A stretch of DNA of 64,000 nucleotides from Candidatus Rokuibacteriota bacterium (GTDB taxonomy: Bacteria; Methylomirabilota; Methylomirabilia; Rokubacteriales; CSP1-6), in NCBI GenBank assembly GCA_023248995.1, contig JAHFDN010000002.1:1-64000 (forward strand). The letters run 5' to 3'. Shown piece after piece: positions 48,675 through 56,931 of the stretch (position 1 is the first letter of the stretch; every line of letters starts with the position of its first letter). A program made the translations under genes and the position numbers. Below the pieces are notes generated by a model, which was not told where the DNA came from, did no database searches, and saw only the letters and a list, made by a program, of their open reading frames with translations.

Positions 48675-49567
48675 GCGACATCAAGATCGGCGTCATCGGG
48701 GGAAGCGGGCTCTACGAGCTCGATGGGATGACCCGCGTGCGCTGGACCAGGGTCCGGACGCCCTTCGGCGACCCGTCGGACGCCTACTGCGTCGGTCGCT
48801 TCGCCGATCGGACCGTCGTGTTTCTGCCGCGCCACGGGCGCGGCCACCGGCTCATGCCCTCCGAGCTCAACTTCCGCGCCAACATCTACGGCTTCAAAGC
48901 GCTGGGCGTCGAGTGGGTGATCTCGATCAGCGCCGTGGGGAGCATGCGGGAGCACCTCAGACCCCTCGATCTCGTCATCCCCGACCAGTTTTTCGACTGG
49001 ACGCGGCGCCGCCCCTCGACATTTTTCGGCGACGGGATCGTCGCCCACGTGGGGATGGCCGATCCCGTCTGCCCCGACCTGGCGGGCCGGCTGGAAGCGG
49101 CGGCCCGCGCCACCGGCGCCACCGTCCATCGCGGGGGCACGTACCTCTGCATCGAGGGCCCCCAGTTTTCGTCCAGGAGTGAGTCCCGCATCTACCGGGA
49201 GTGGGGAGTGGACGTCATCGGGATGACCAACATGCCGGAGGCCAAGCTGGCCCGGGAGGCCGAGCTGTGCTACGCCACGCTGGCGCTGGTCACCGACTAC
49301 GACGTCTGGCACGAGAGCGAGGAAGCGGTCACGGTCGAGGCGGTGATCGCCAACCTCCTGAAGAACGTCGCCACGGCCAAAGAGGTCCTCCGGCGGCTGA
49401 TCCCCGGGATCGGACCCCCGCGACGCTGTGGCTGTCCCCTGCTGCTTCGCAATGCCGTGATCACCAACCCCTCGTCGTTCCCCCCGAGGACCCGGAAGGC
49501 GCTGGACCTGTTTCTGCGGAAGTACTATCCTCAGGCGAGGAAACGAAAGGGATCCCGGCGTGGCTGA
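48671..49567 (+). CDS. mtnP: S-methyl-5'-thioadenosine phosphorylase
   Basis: 298 aa from GTG 48671 (GTGA overlap with mtaB). IGVIGGSGLYELDGM, FLPRHGRGHRLMPSELNFRANI, YLCIEGPQFSSRSESRIYREWGVDVIGMTNMPEAKLAREAE and LVTDYDVWHES are standard for MtnP/MTAP trimers. The enzyme splits methylthioadenosine, the by-product of polyamine synthesis and radical SAM methylthiolation, into adenine and methylthioribose-1-phosphate. It sits directly after a methylthiotransferase gene and before a sugar kinase. No mtnA/B/C genes are in the window. Confidence 0.95.
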   Translation: MSDIKIGVIGGSGLYELDGMTRVRWTRVRTPFGDPSDAYCVGRFADRTVVFLPRHGRGHRLMPSELNFRANIYGFKALGVEWVISISAVGSMREHLRPLDLVIPDQFFDWTRRRPSTFFGDGIVAHVGMADPVCPDLAGRLEAAARATGATVHRGGTYLCIEGPQFSSRSESRIYREWGVDVIGMTNMPEAKLAREAELCYATLALVTDYDVWHESEEAVTVEAVIANLLKNVATAKEVLRRLIPGIGPPRRCGCPLLLRNAVITNPSSFPPRTRKALDLFLRKYYPQARKRKGSRRG

Positions 49568-50468
49568 CCTCCTCGTCGTCGGTTCGGTGGCGCTCGACAG
49601 CGTCACGACGCCGTTCGGGCAGGCGACCGAGGTGCTCGGCGGCTCGGCCACCTACTTCTCCTACGCCGCCAGCTTCTTCACCAACGTGCACCTCGTGGCG
49701 GTGGTAGGGGAGGATTTCCCGAAGGCGCACCTCGCGGCCCTCCGGGATCGCGGCGTGGACCTCTCGGGGCTCCGGGTCGCCCGCGGGCAGACCTTCCGGT
49801 GGGTGGGCGAGTACGGCTTCGATCTCAACGAGGCGAAGACGGTGGACACCCGGCTGAACGTCTTCGCCGACTTTCAGCCGTCGCTCTCGAGTGCCCACAG
49901 GAAGGTCCCGTTCCTCTTCCTCGCCAACATTGATCCGGAGCTCCAGCTGGAGGTGCTCCGCCAGGCGGAGCGGCCCCAGCTCGTGGCGCTGGACACGATG
50001 AACTTCTGGATCGAGGGGAAGCGGAACGCGCTGCTGGAGGTGCTGGCGGAGGTGGACGTGCTCCTGGTCAACGACGCCGAGGCGCGGCAGCTCGCGCGGC
50101 AGCCCAACCTGATCAAGGCGGCGCGCGCGATCCTCGGCCTGGGCCCGCGGACCGTGGTGGTCAAGCGCGGCGAGTACGGCGCCCTGATGGTGTCCGACGG
50201 CTCCTTCTTTTTCGTCCCGGCGTACCCGATGGAGTCGGTCCTCGATCCCACCGGAGCAGGCGACGCGTTCGCCGGCGGCTTCATGGGTTCCCTGGCCCAG
50301 CGGGAGAAGACGGACCCGGCGTCGGTGCGCCGCGCCATCGTCTTCGGCTCGGTGATGGCCTCGTTCACCGTGGAGGACTTTTCGCTGACTCGGCTCGACT
50401 CCTTGAGATCCGACGAGATCGAGCGGCGGTACTCCTCCTTCCAGGACCTCGTGCGCTTCGAGATCTGA
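49560..50468 (+). CDS. PfkB-family sugar kinase
   Basis: 302 aa. The N-terminal GGSATYFSYAASFFTNVHLVAVVGEDF and C-terminal DPTGAGDAFAGGFMG (ATP/anion hole with catalytic Asp) define the ribokinase/PfkB family. The middle (DTMNFWIEGKRNALLEVLAEVDVLLVNDAEARQLA) is typical of a distinct group often annotated as sugar kinase next to MTA phosphorylase. Adenosine, a ribose-type sugar or a nucleoside is a likely substrate. The gene overlaps mtnP by eight bases, so a role in processing the released nucleoside or sugar is plausible. Confidence 0.9.
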   Translation: MADLLVVGSVALDSVTTPFGQATEVLGGSATYFSYAASFFTNVHLVAVVGEDFPKAHLAALRDRGVDLSGLRVARGQTFRWVGEYGFDLNEAKTVDTRLNVFADFQPSLSSAHRKVPFLFLANIDPELQLEVLRQAERPQLVALDTMNFWIEGKRNALLEVLAEVDVLLVNDAEARQLARQPNLIKAARAILGLGPRTVVVKRGEYGALMVSDGSFFFVPAYPMESVLDPTGAGDAFAGGFMGSLAQREKTDPASVRRAIVFGSVMASFTVEDFSLTRLDSLRSDEIERRYSSFQDLVRFEI

Positions 50469-50469
50469 G

Positions 50470-51315
50470 ATGAGTCCCGCGCTCGGCCAGAAGTACGACC
50501 GCCTGCTCGGCATTGTGAGAGAGCTCGAGAGCGTGATCGTGGCGTTTTCCGGCGGGGTGGATTCGACGTTCCTGGCCCGGGCGGCCAAGGACGCGCTCGG
50601 CGACAGGGCCCTCCTCGTCACCGCCGACTCCGAGACCTATCCCGCCTCCGAGCTGGAAGAGGCCCGGGGGCTGGCGGAGCAGCTCGGGATGCGCCACCTG
50701 ATCGTCCAGACGCGAGAGCTCGAGAACCCCGACTACGCCAGCAACACGCCCAACCGCTGCTTCTTCTGCAAGGAAGAGCTGTTCACGAAGCTTCGGCCGG
50801 TGGCGGATCGCGAGGGGGTCGCCCACCTGGTCTACGGCGCCAACATGGACGACCTGGGCGATCACCGGCCGGGTATGGAAGCCGCCAGGCGTATGGGGGT
50901 GAGGGCGCCGCTGATCGAGGCCGAGCTCTGGAAGGCGGAGATCCGGGACCTCTCGCGCGAGTTCGGGCTCCCGACCTGGAACAAACCGTCGTTCGCGTGC
51001 CTCTCGTCGCGGTTTCAGTACGGGGACGCCGTCACGGCAGAGAAGCTCCGGCAGGTGGATGGGGCGGAGGCGTTCATCCGGAGCCTCGGCTTCAGACAGT
51101 TCCGCGTCCGCCATCACGATCGCCTCGCGCGGCTCGAGATCCCGCGGGAGGAAATGGCGCGGCTCTGGGAGGACGGAATCCAGGACGCCATCGTGGCCCG
51201 CTTCAGAGAGCTCGGTTATCTCTACGTCGCCGTGGACCTCCAGGGGTGGAGGAGCGGGAGCGCCAACGACGCTCTCAGGCTGCTCCAGGCTCTCCGGGCG
51301 AAAAACGAGGCCTAG
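50470..51315 (+). CDS. larE: Pyridinium-biscarboxylate sulfurtransferase LarE
   Basis: 281 aa. PP-loop SGGVDSTFLA (about 27-36) and YGANMDDLGDHRPGM place it in the LarE family, which sulfurates the nicotinate-derived precursor of the nickel-pincer nucleotide. Cysteines C97, C100 (NRCFFC) and C177 (FACLSS) form a three-Cys set like that of LarE types reported to carry a [4Fe-4S] cluster, instead of the single sacrificial Cys of Lactobacillus LarE. Such enzymes can act repeatedly. The gene begins two bases after the PfkB gene and ends next to larB without a gap. Confidence 0.95.
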   Translation: MSPALGQKYDRLLGIVRELESVIVAFSGGVDSTFLARAAKDALGDRALLVTADSETYPASELEEARGLAEQLGMRHLIVQTRELENPDYASNTPNRCFFCKEELFTKLRPVADREGVAHLVYGANMDDLGDHRPGMEAARRMGVRAPLIEAELWKAEIRDLSREFGLPTWNKPSFACLSSRFQYGDAVTAEKLRQVDGAEAFIRSLGFRQFRVRHHDRLARLEIPREEMARLWEDGIQDAIVARFRELGYLYVAVDLQGWRSGSANDALRLLQALRAKNEA

Positions 51316-52074
51316 GTGGACCGCGAAAGGCTCAGGGCGCTTCTGGAGGAGGTCCGCGCGGGCCGGCTCACCCCCGAGCAGGCGCTCGTCGGGCTCCGGG
51401 ACCTCCCGTACGACGATCTCGGATTCGCCAAGGTGGACCTGCACCGGTCGCTGCGGTCGGGAGCGCCGGAAGCGGTCTTCTGCCAGGGGAAGACCCCTGA
51501 CCAGGTGGTGGCCATCCTCTCGCGGCTCGCGGTCCATCACGACAATATCCTCGCCACGCGCGCCTCGCCCGAAGTGGGGCCGGCGATCGAGGCCGCCGGC
51601 CTCCCCCACCGCGTGCATGGCGAAGCCAGGATCGTCGTCGTCAAGCCGAAGCCCGTGGAAGGGGTCGGCCTCGTCGCGGTGGTCAGCGCCGGAACATCGG
51701 ACCTGCCCGTCGCTGAGGAGGCGGCCGTCACCGCCGAGGTCCTCGGCAATCGGGTCGAGCGCGTGTACGACGTGGGCGTGGCCGGGCTCCACCGCCTCCT
51801 GCACCATCATCACGTCCTGAGCGAGGCCAACGCGATCGTCGCGGTGGCGGGGATGGAAGGGGCCCTCCCGAGCGTCATCGGGGGGCTCGTGGACCGTCCC
51901 GTCGTCGCGGTGCCCACGAGCGTCGGCTACGGCGCCGCCTTCGGAGGAATCGCGGCGCTCCTGGCCATGCTCAACTCCTGTGCGCCGGGCGTCAGCGTGG
52001 TCAACATCGACAACGGCTACGGCGCCGCCGTCCAGGCTAACCAGATCAACAAGCTGATCGCCAAGATCCGCTAG
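51316..52074 (+). CDS. larB: Nickel-pincer cofactor carboxylase/hydrolase LarB
   Basis: 252 aa, start GTG. DLGFAKVDLHRSLRSGAPEAVFCQGKTPDQV is the LarB N-terminal motif. The PurE-like domain has GTSDLPVAEEAAVTAEVLG, YDVGVAGLHRLL and AGMEGALPSVIGGLVDRPVVAVPTSVGYGA. LarB carboxylates nicotinate adenine dinucleotide and releases AMP, making the dicarboxylate mononucleotide that LarE sulfurates. The GTG follows the larE stop codon directly. Confidence 0.95.
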   Translation: MDRERLRALLEEVRAGRLTPEQALVGLRDLPYDDLGFAKVDLHRSLRSGAPEAVFCQGKTPDQVVAILSRLAVHHDNILATRASPEVGPAIEAAGLPHRVHGEARIVVVKPKPVEGVGLVAVVSAGTSDLPVAEEAAVTAEVLGNRVERVYDVGVAGLHRLLHHHHVLSEANAIVAVAGMEGALPSVIGGLVDRPVVAVPTSVGYGAAFGGIAALLAMLNSCAPGVSVVNIDNGYGAAVQANQINKLIAKIR

Positions 52075-52272
52075 TGCCGTGCCGATAACCGTCGCATCCC
52101 GTCGTTCTCGCTCGTCGCCAATCCGTTCCTCTACGGGCACCGCGTCCGGCCGAAGGCCGGCGTGGTCGCTACGCTCCGGTCGGCTCCTCCCTCGGGCCTT
52201 GGGCTGCTCGGTTTTCGCCGCGGCACCGTGGATACCCGTCGGTACGTGTTCAAATCGCTCGGAGGCGCGCTG
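52075..52272. other. 198-base larB-larC spacer without a gene
   Basis: The only long gap in the lar run. I see no reading frame with family similarity. The sequence contains GCC-rich short inverted repeats (GGCCG-AAGG-CCGGC) and a run CGTCGTTCTCGCTCGTCG that resembles low-complexity extragenic sequence common in high-GC genomes. GGAGG before the larC start serves as a ribosome-binding site. Confidence 0.45.
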
Positions 52273-53466
52273 ATGAAAATCGCGTACTTCGACTGTCCGA
52301 GCGGGGCGAGCGGCGACATGATCCTGGGGGCCCTCGTTGACGCGGGCGTCTCCCTCGACTCGCTCGGGGCGGAACTGGCGAAGCTCCCGCTCGTGGGCTA
52401 CCGCCTGGCTGCGCGGGAGGTCACGAAAGGGGCCTTCCGCGCCACCAAGGTGGACGTGGAGGTGGACGCCCGGGCTCACGATCGCCAGCGGAGCCTGCCG
52501 GAGATCCTGAGCCTCCTCGATGGCAGTCGGCTCCCCGATCGGGTGAAGGCCGGCGCGAGGCGCATCTTCGCGCGGCTCGGCGAGGCGGAGGCCCGCGTCC
52601 ACGGAACCACCGTGGACGAAGTTCACTTCCACGACGTGGGGGCGGTGGACGCGATCGTGGACGTCACCGGCGCTGTGGCGGGGCTTCACCTCTTGGGCGT
52701 CGAGGCCGTCCACGTGTCGGCGCTCCCGCTGGGCGGCGGGATGGTGGAGGGCCCCCACGGCAAGATCCCCGTTCCCGGACCCGGCACCGCCGAGCTGCTC
52801 AAGGGCTTCCCCCTCTTCGACAACGGGGTCAGAGCCGAGCTCGTGACCCCGACGGGCGCCGCCATCCTGACGACGCTCGCCGGATCGGCCGGCTCCATGC
52901 CGCGGATGACGGTGGAGCGCGTGGGGTACGGTGCCGGGAGCATGGAGCTCCCGATTCCGAACCTTCTCCGCTGCTTCGTGGGGGAGGCGACCGCGGACCC
53001 CGAGGGCCAGGAGAGCATCGTCCAGATCGAGACGACCATTGACGACATGTCGCCCCAGCTCTACGAGCCGCTGGTGGACCGGCTCCTCGAGGCCGGCGCG
53101 CTGGACGTGTTCCTCACGCCCGTCATCATGAAGCGGAGCCGCCCCGGCGTCGTCCTCACGGCGATCGCGGAGCCTTCCCGGGTGGGGGAGCTCTCGACGA
53201 TCCTCTTCGAGGAGAGCACGACGATCGGCGTCCGGTGGACCGACTACCGGCGGACTCGGCTCGCGCGCGAGCTCGTGACCCTTCCGACGGCGTACGGGCC
53301 CGTTCAGTTCAAGCTCTCGAAGCTCCGGGGGAAGCTGGTCACGGTGACGCCCGAGTTCGCCGAGGTCAGCCTGATCGCCCGGGAGAAGGGGCTCCCGGTC
53401 CGCGAGGTCCTGGAGCAGGCCCGCGCGGACGCCCGCCGCCACCTCGAACTCTCCCCAGACTCTTGA
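52273..53466 (+). CDS. larC: Nickel insertion protein LarC
   Basis: 397 aa from ATG 52273; the longer track ORF begins in the spacer. YFDCPSGASGDMILGALVDAG is the LarC start. VHFHDVGAVDAIVDVTGAVAGLHLLG carries the His/Asp metal site. VTPTGAAILTTLAG and TIDDMSPQLYEPLVDRLLEAGALDVFLTPVIMKRSRPGV belong to the second half. In Lactobacillus the two halves are made by a programmed frameshift; here they are one frame. LarC is a CTP-dependent nickel insertase for the pincer nucleotide. With LarE and LarB the cofactor pathway is complete. Confidence 0.95.
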   Translation: MKIAYFDCPSGASGDMILGALVDAGVSLDSLGAELAKLPLVGYRLAAREVTKGAFRATKVDVEVDARAHDRQRSLPEILSLLDGSRLPDRVKAGARRIFARLGEAEARVHGTTVDEVHFHDVGAVDAIVDVTGAVAGLHLLGVEAVHVSALPLGGGMVEGPHGKIPVPGPGTAELLKGFPLFDNGVRAELVTPTGAAILTTLAGSAGSMPRMTVERVGYGAGSMELPIPNLLRCFVGEATADPEGQESIVQIETTIDDMSPQLYEPLVDRLLEAGALDVFLTPVIMKRSRPGVVLTAIAEPSRVGELSTILFEESTTIGVRWTDYRRTRLARELVTLPTAYGPVQFKLSKLRGKLVTVTPEFAEVSLIAREKGLPVREVLEQARADARRHLELSPDS

Positions 53467-53547
53467 CAGCCTGGTTCCGGTCGGCTACGGTTGGCTTCGC
53501 CTCCGGGAATCCCGGCAGTATTCACCACGTGGGCGAGAGAGGAAGCC

Positions 53548-54588
53548 GTGAAGGCTCACGCGATCCAGCGTTCCGAGGCCACGGTCGGCGCGATGGCTGG
53601 GAAGGTACTCTGCCACGATGTGAGGGACAGGGGAGATAAGCTCGTCGGGAGAAAGGGCGACCGCCTCGATGCCGAGCTTGCCCAGCGACTCCTCGCGTGT
53701 GAGTGGGAGGAGCTTCACCTCCTGGAGCTGGAGCCCGGTGACCTCCATGAAGAGGAAGCCGGGGCCCGCCTTTCTCAGGCGGTGGCGGGGGACGGCATCG
53801 GGGTGAAAGGCTACGCGGGAGGCCAGTGGTCTCTCGCCGCGACGCGGCGCGGGCTCCTGGCCGTCAGGACCGAGGTGCTCTCCCGGGTGAACGCCTTGGA
53901 GGGAATTTCGGTCTTCGCCCTCTTTGACGGTCATCCCGTGCAGGCCGCGGAGGTGGTGGCCAAGGCCAAAGTCACCCCGCTGGCCATTGCCTCGACCACG
54001 ATCGCCGAGGTGGAGCGGGTGGCCGCGAAGGCGGGGGGCGTGCTCGGGGTGAGCCCGTTCACGCCTGTCACGATCGGCGCCGTCGCGCGGGCCAACCTGG
54101 AGGAAGGGCAGCGGCAGCGCTTCGAAGCCGCCCTCAAGGAAAAGATTGACTGGTTCGGATCTCGCCTCTTGCCGGTCCGTTATGCCGGTGGCACCCCCCG
54201 GTCGGTGGCCACGGAGCTCGAAGCGCTCAGGGACTCTGGCGCCCGCCTCCTGATCGTCGCCGGCGCTAGCGCCCTGGACCCACTGGACCCGGTCTTCGGG
54301 GGCCTCGCGCTCGTGGGGGCCCGCATGGAACGGCACGGGGCCCCCGCCCACCCGGGGAGTCTTCTCTGGCTTGCGCGCTGGGGGGAGCGGCCGATCGTCG
54401 GGATGCCAACGTGCGGGATGTTCTCCCAGGCGACGACCTTTGATCTCGTGCTCCCGCGGATTCTGGCTGGCCATTCCGTCGGAAACGCCGAAATCGCCGC
54501 CCTCGGACACGGGGGGCTTCTCTCCCGGGAGATGGCGTTCAGGTTTCCGCCGTATCGCGCCAGTGCCCCCCGCGGCGAGCTAGAGTAA
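53548..54588 (+). CDS. MoCF-type molybdopterin-binding protein upstream of the AOR genes
   Basis: 346 aa from GTG 53548, with GAGGAAG in front. An N-terminal segment (residues 1-70: VRDRGDKLVGRKGDRLDAELAQRLLA) resembles the SAF-like or MoeA N-region. FVAGASALDPLDPVFGGLALVGARMERHGAPAHPGS and the final WGERPIVGMPTCGMFSQATTFDLVLPRILAG look like the MoaB/MoeA pterin-binding fold with the PxCG motif. Similar genes occur next to Mo/W enzymes. It probably handles pterin cofactor for the AOR encoded directly after it, eight bases downstream. Confidence 0.8.
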   Translation: MKAHAIQRSEATVGAMAGKVLCHDVRDRGDKLVGRKGDRLDAELAQRLLACEWEELHLLELEPGDLHEEEAGARLSQAVAGDGIGVKGYAGGQWSLAATRRGLLAVRTEVLSRVNALEGISVFALFDGHPVQAAEVVAKAKVTPLAIASTTIAEVERVAAKAGGVLGVSPFTPVTIGAVARANLEEGQRQRFEAALKEKIDWFGSRLLPVRYAGGTPRSVATELEALRDSGARLLIVAGASALDPLDPVFGGLALVGARMERHGAPAHPGSLLWLARWGERPIVGMPTCGMFSQATTFDLVLPRILAGHSVGNAEIAALGHGGLLSREMAFRFPPYRASAPRGELE

Positions 54589-54595
54589 CGCGGCC

Positions 54596-55087
54596 ATGGC
54601 CCATCGGATGCTCAGGATCATTCCCGAAAAGTGTACCGGCTGCATGCAGTGCGAGCTGGCGTGCTCCTTCGTCCAGACCGGGCGCTTCCAGCCCTCCCGG
54701 TCGGTGATCCGCGTGCATCTCTTCGACGAGCAGGCCTCCTACGCCCCCTACACGTGCTTCCAGTGCGGGGAGGCCTGGTGCATGACCGCGTGCCCCGTGA
54801 ACGCAATCGCCATCAACCCGGACACCGGTGCCAAGGTGGTGCTCGAGGAGACCTGCGTCGGCTGCTCCCTCTGCACGATCGCGTGCCCCTTCGGGACGAT
54901 CTTCTACAACCCCGAGACGAAGAAGGCGTTCAAGTGCAACCTCTGCGAGGGGGATCCGGCGTGCGCCCGCGCGTGCCCCACCGGCGCCATCCTCTACGAG
55001 GAGATGCCTGCCGTGGACTGGATGGCGCCCTGGTCGGCGAAGGTCCGCTCGGGCTATCTCGAAGTCGTGGGGGCGGGAGGGGCCTGA
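54596..55087 (+). CDS. Four-cluster ferredoxin, FeS subunit of an AOR complex (AorA-like)
   Basis: 163 aa. Four sets of [4Fe-4S] ligands are visible: CTGCMQCELAC, CFQCGEAWCMTACP, CVGCSLCTIACP and CNLCEGDPACARACP. This HybA/DMSO-reductase-type FeS subunit precedes the tungsten AOR, as AorA precedes AorB in Aromatoleum aromaticum. It should transfer electrons between the W-AOR and the FAD subunit encoded downstream. The stop overlaps the start of the large subunit (TGATG). Cytosolic, with no signal peptide. Confidence 0.92.
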   Translation: MAHRMLRIIPEKCTGCMQCELACSFVQTGRFQPSRSVIRVHLFDEQASYAPYTCFQCGEAWCMTACPVNAIAINPDTGAKVVLEETCVGCSLCTIACPFGTIFYNPETKKAFKCNLCEGDPACARACPTGAILYEEMPAVDWMAPWSAKVRSGYLEVVGAGGA

Positions 55088-56931
55088 TGGGCGGCTGGAC
55101 GGGACAGCTGCTGCGTGTCGATCTCGCCGCCGGTCGCGCGACAGTCGAGCCGCTCAACATGACCTGGGCGCGGGACTTCATCGGCGGCCGCGGCCTCGGC
55201 GCCCGCTATCTCTACGCCGAGACGGATCCCCGGGTGGAACCCCTCGCTGCCGAGAACAAGCTCATCTTCGCCACGGGCCCGCTGACGGGGACGAACGCCT
55301 CGTGCGGCGCCCGCTATATGGTGGTGACGAAGGGTGCTCTGACCGGCGCGATCACGACGTCCAACTCCGGCGGCCACTGGGGCCCCGAGCTGAAGTTCGC
55401 CGGCTACGACATGATCATCGTCGAGGGCCGGGCGGCGCGGCCCGTCTACCTCTGGATCTACGACGACCAGGCGGAGATCAAGGACGCCGGGCGCCTCTGG
55501 GGCAAGACCACGTGGGAGACCGAAGACGCGATCCGCGAGGAGGTGGGGGTCCCCGACGCTGTCGTCGCCTCCATCGGCCCGGCCGGAGAACGGCTCGTCC
55601 GTTTCGCTTGCATCGTCAACGACCGGCATCGCGCCGCCGGCCGCTCGGGGGTAGGGGCCGTTATGGGGTCCAAGAATCTCAAAGCCATCGCCGTGAGGGG
55701 CACCCGCGGCGTCACCGTAGCGGACCCCAGGGCGTTCCTCGAGGCCGCCTGGGCGGGCAAGGCGAGGATGGCGAAGAACCCGGTGACCGGGAGCGGCTTC
55801 GCGCGCTTCGGCACCCTCGCCACGATGGACCCGATCAACGAGGTCGGCGCCCTGCCGACCCGGAACCACCAGCACGGCCAGTTCGAAGGCGTCAAGGAGA
55901 TCGGCGCCGGCGCGCTCAAGAAGTCCGGGCGGCTTCTCACCAACAAGGCGTGCTTTGCCTGCACGATCGCGTGCGGGCGGGTCACGAGGGTGACCGGCGC
56001 GGGGGCGGCGCGCTACACGGTTCATACCTCGCGGAAGAACTGGCGGATGGCCGCCGAGGGACCCGAGTACGAAAACGCCTGGTCCCTGGGCGCCGATTGC
56101 GGCGTGAGCGATCAGGATGCGATCCTCATGGCCAACTATCTCTGCAACGAGCTGGGGATGGACCCGATCTCCATGGGTGTCACCATCGCGGCCGCCATGG
56201 AGCTCTTCGACAGGGGCGTCCTGACGGAGGCGCGGTGCGGTATTGCGCTGCGCTTCGGGTCGGGGGAAGCGCTCGTCAGGATGGTCGAGGCCACCGCTTG
56301 GCGCCGCGGGATCGGCGACGAACTGGCTGAAGGCGCCATGCGCCTGACGGCCAAGCTCGGCCACCCCGAGCTGTTCATGGGCGTCAAGGGGCAGGAGTTC
56401 CCGGCGTACGATCCGCGGGGGCTCCAGGGGATGGGGCTCGGCTACGCGACCTCCAACCGCGGGGCCTGTCACTTGCGCGCCTTCACCGCCGGCGCCGAGG
56501 TCTTCGGCAAGATGGACCGCACCGCCACCGAAGGGAAGGCCGAGCTGACGAAGAAGCTCCAGGACACCGGCGCCGGGACGTACGACGCCGCTGGCCTCTG
56601 CTCCTTCGTGGACTCGGCCGTCGGGCCGAAGGACGTGGTCCCCATGCTGGCCGCGGCGACGGGCATCGCCTACACGGTGGACGACGTCCTGAAGGCCGGC
56701 GAGCGGATCCACAACCTGGAGCGACTCTGGAACCTTCGCGCTGGCTTCACCGCCAAGGACGACACGCTCCCGCCTCGCATGCTGTCGGAGCCGCCGCCGT
56801 CGGGTCCGAGCGCCGGCATGGTGAGCCGCCTCCATGAGATGCTGCCGCGCTACTACGAGATCCGCGGCTGGGACGCGGAGGGACGTCCGACCCCCGCGAA
56901 GCTCGCCGAGCTGGGGCTCGCCACACTATGA
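55087..56931 (+). CDS. Tungsten-dependent aldehyde ferredoxin oxidoreductase (AorB-like)
   Basis: 614 aa from ATG 55087; the track ORF from 54631 adds a shadow of the ferredoxin gene. The N-terminal pterin-binding domain has GRGLGARYLYAE, TGPLTGTNASCGARYMVV and TSNSGGHWGPELKFAGYDMIIVEGRA. The cluster ligands are CFACTIACGR (C289, C292, C296) with a fourth Cys near residue 505 (AAGLC). The family oxidises aldehydes to acids or, with CO2-derived electrons, reduces acids. The small FeS and FAD partners make it an AorABC-type complex using NAD(P) rather than ferredoxin alone. Confidence 0.94.
   Translation: MGGWTGQLLRVDLAAGRATVEPLNMTWARDFIGGRGLGARYLYAETDPRVEPLAAENKLIFATGPLTGTNASCGARYMVVTKGALTGAITTSNSGGHWGPELKFAGYDMIIVEGRAARPVYLWIYDDQAEIKDAGRLWGKTTWETEDAIREEVGVPDAVVASIGPAGERLVRFACIVNDRHRAAGRSGVGAVMGSKNLKAIAVRGTRGVTVADPRAFLEAAWAGKARMAKNPVTGSGFARFGTLATMDPINEVGALPTRNHQHGQFEGVKEIGAGALKKSGRLLTNKACFACTIACGRVTRVTGAGAARYTVHTSRKNWRMAAEGPEYENAWSLGADCGVSDQDAILMANYLCNELGMDPISMGVTIAAAMELFDRGVLTEARCGIALRFGSGEALVRMVEATAWRRGIGDELAEGAMRLTAKLGHPELFMGVKGQEFPAYDPRGLQGMGLGYATSNRGACHLRAFTAGAEVFGKMDRTATEGKAELTKKLQDTGAGTYDAAGLCSFVDSAVGPKDVVPMLAAATGIAYTVDDVLKAGERIHNLERLWNLRAGFTAKDDTLPPRMLSEPPPSGPSAGMVSRLHEMLPRYYEIRGWDAEGRPTPAKLAELGLATL

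Noticed and set aside
50365-53442. 1025-codon open frame on the minus strand
   Set aside because: It lies fully antisense to larE, larB and larC, which have clear family motifs. Its composition (Arg, Gly, Asp, His-rich without domains) is that of a high-GC shadow frame.
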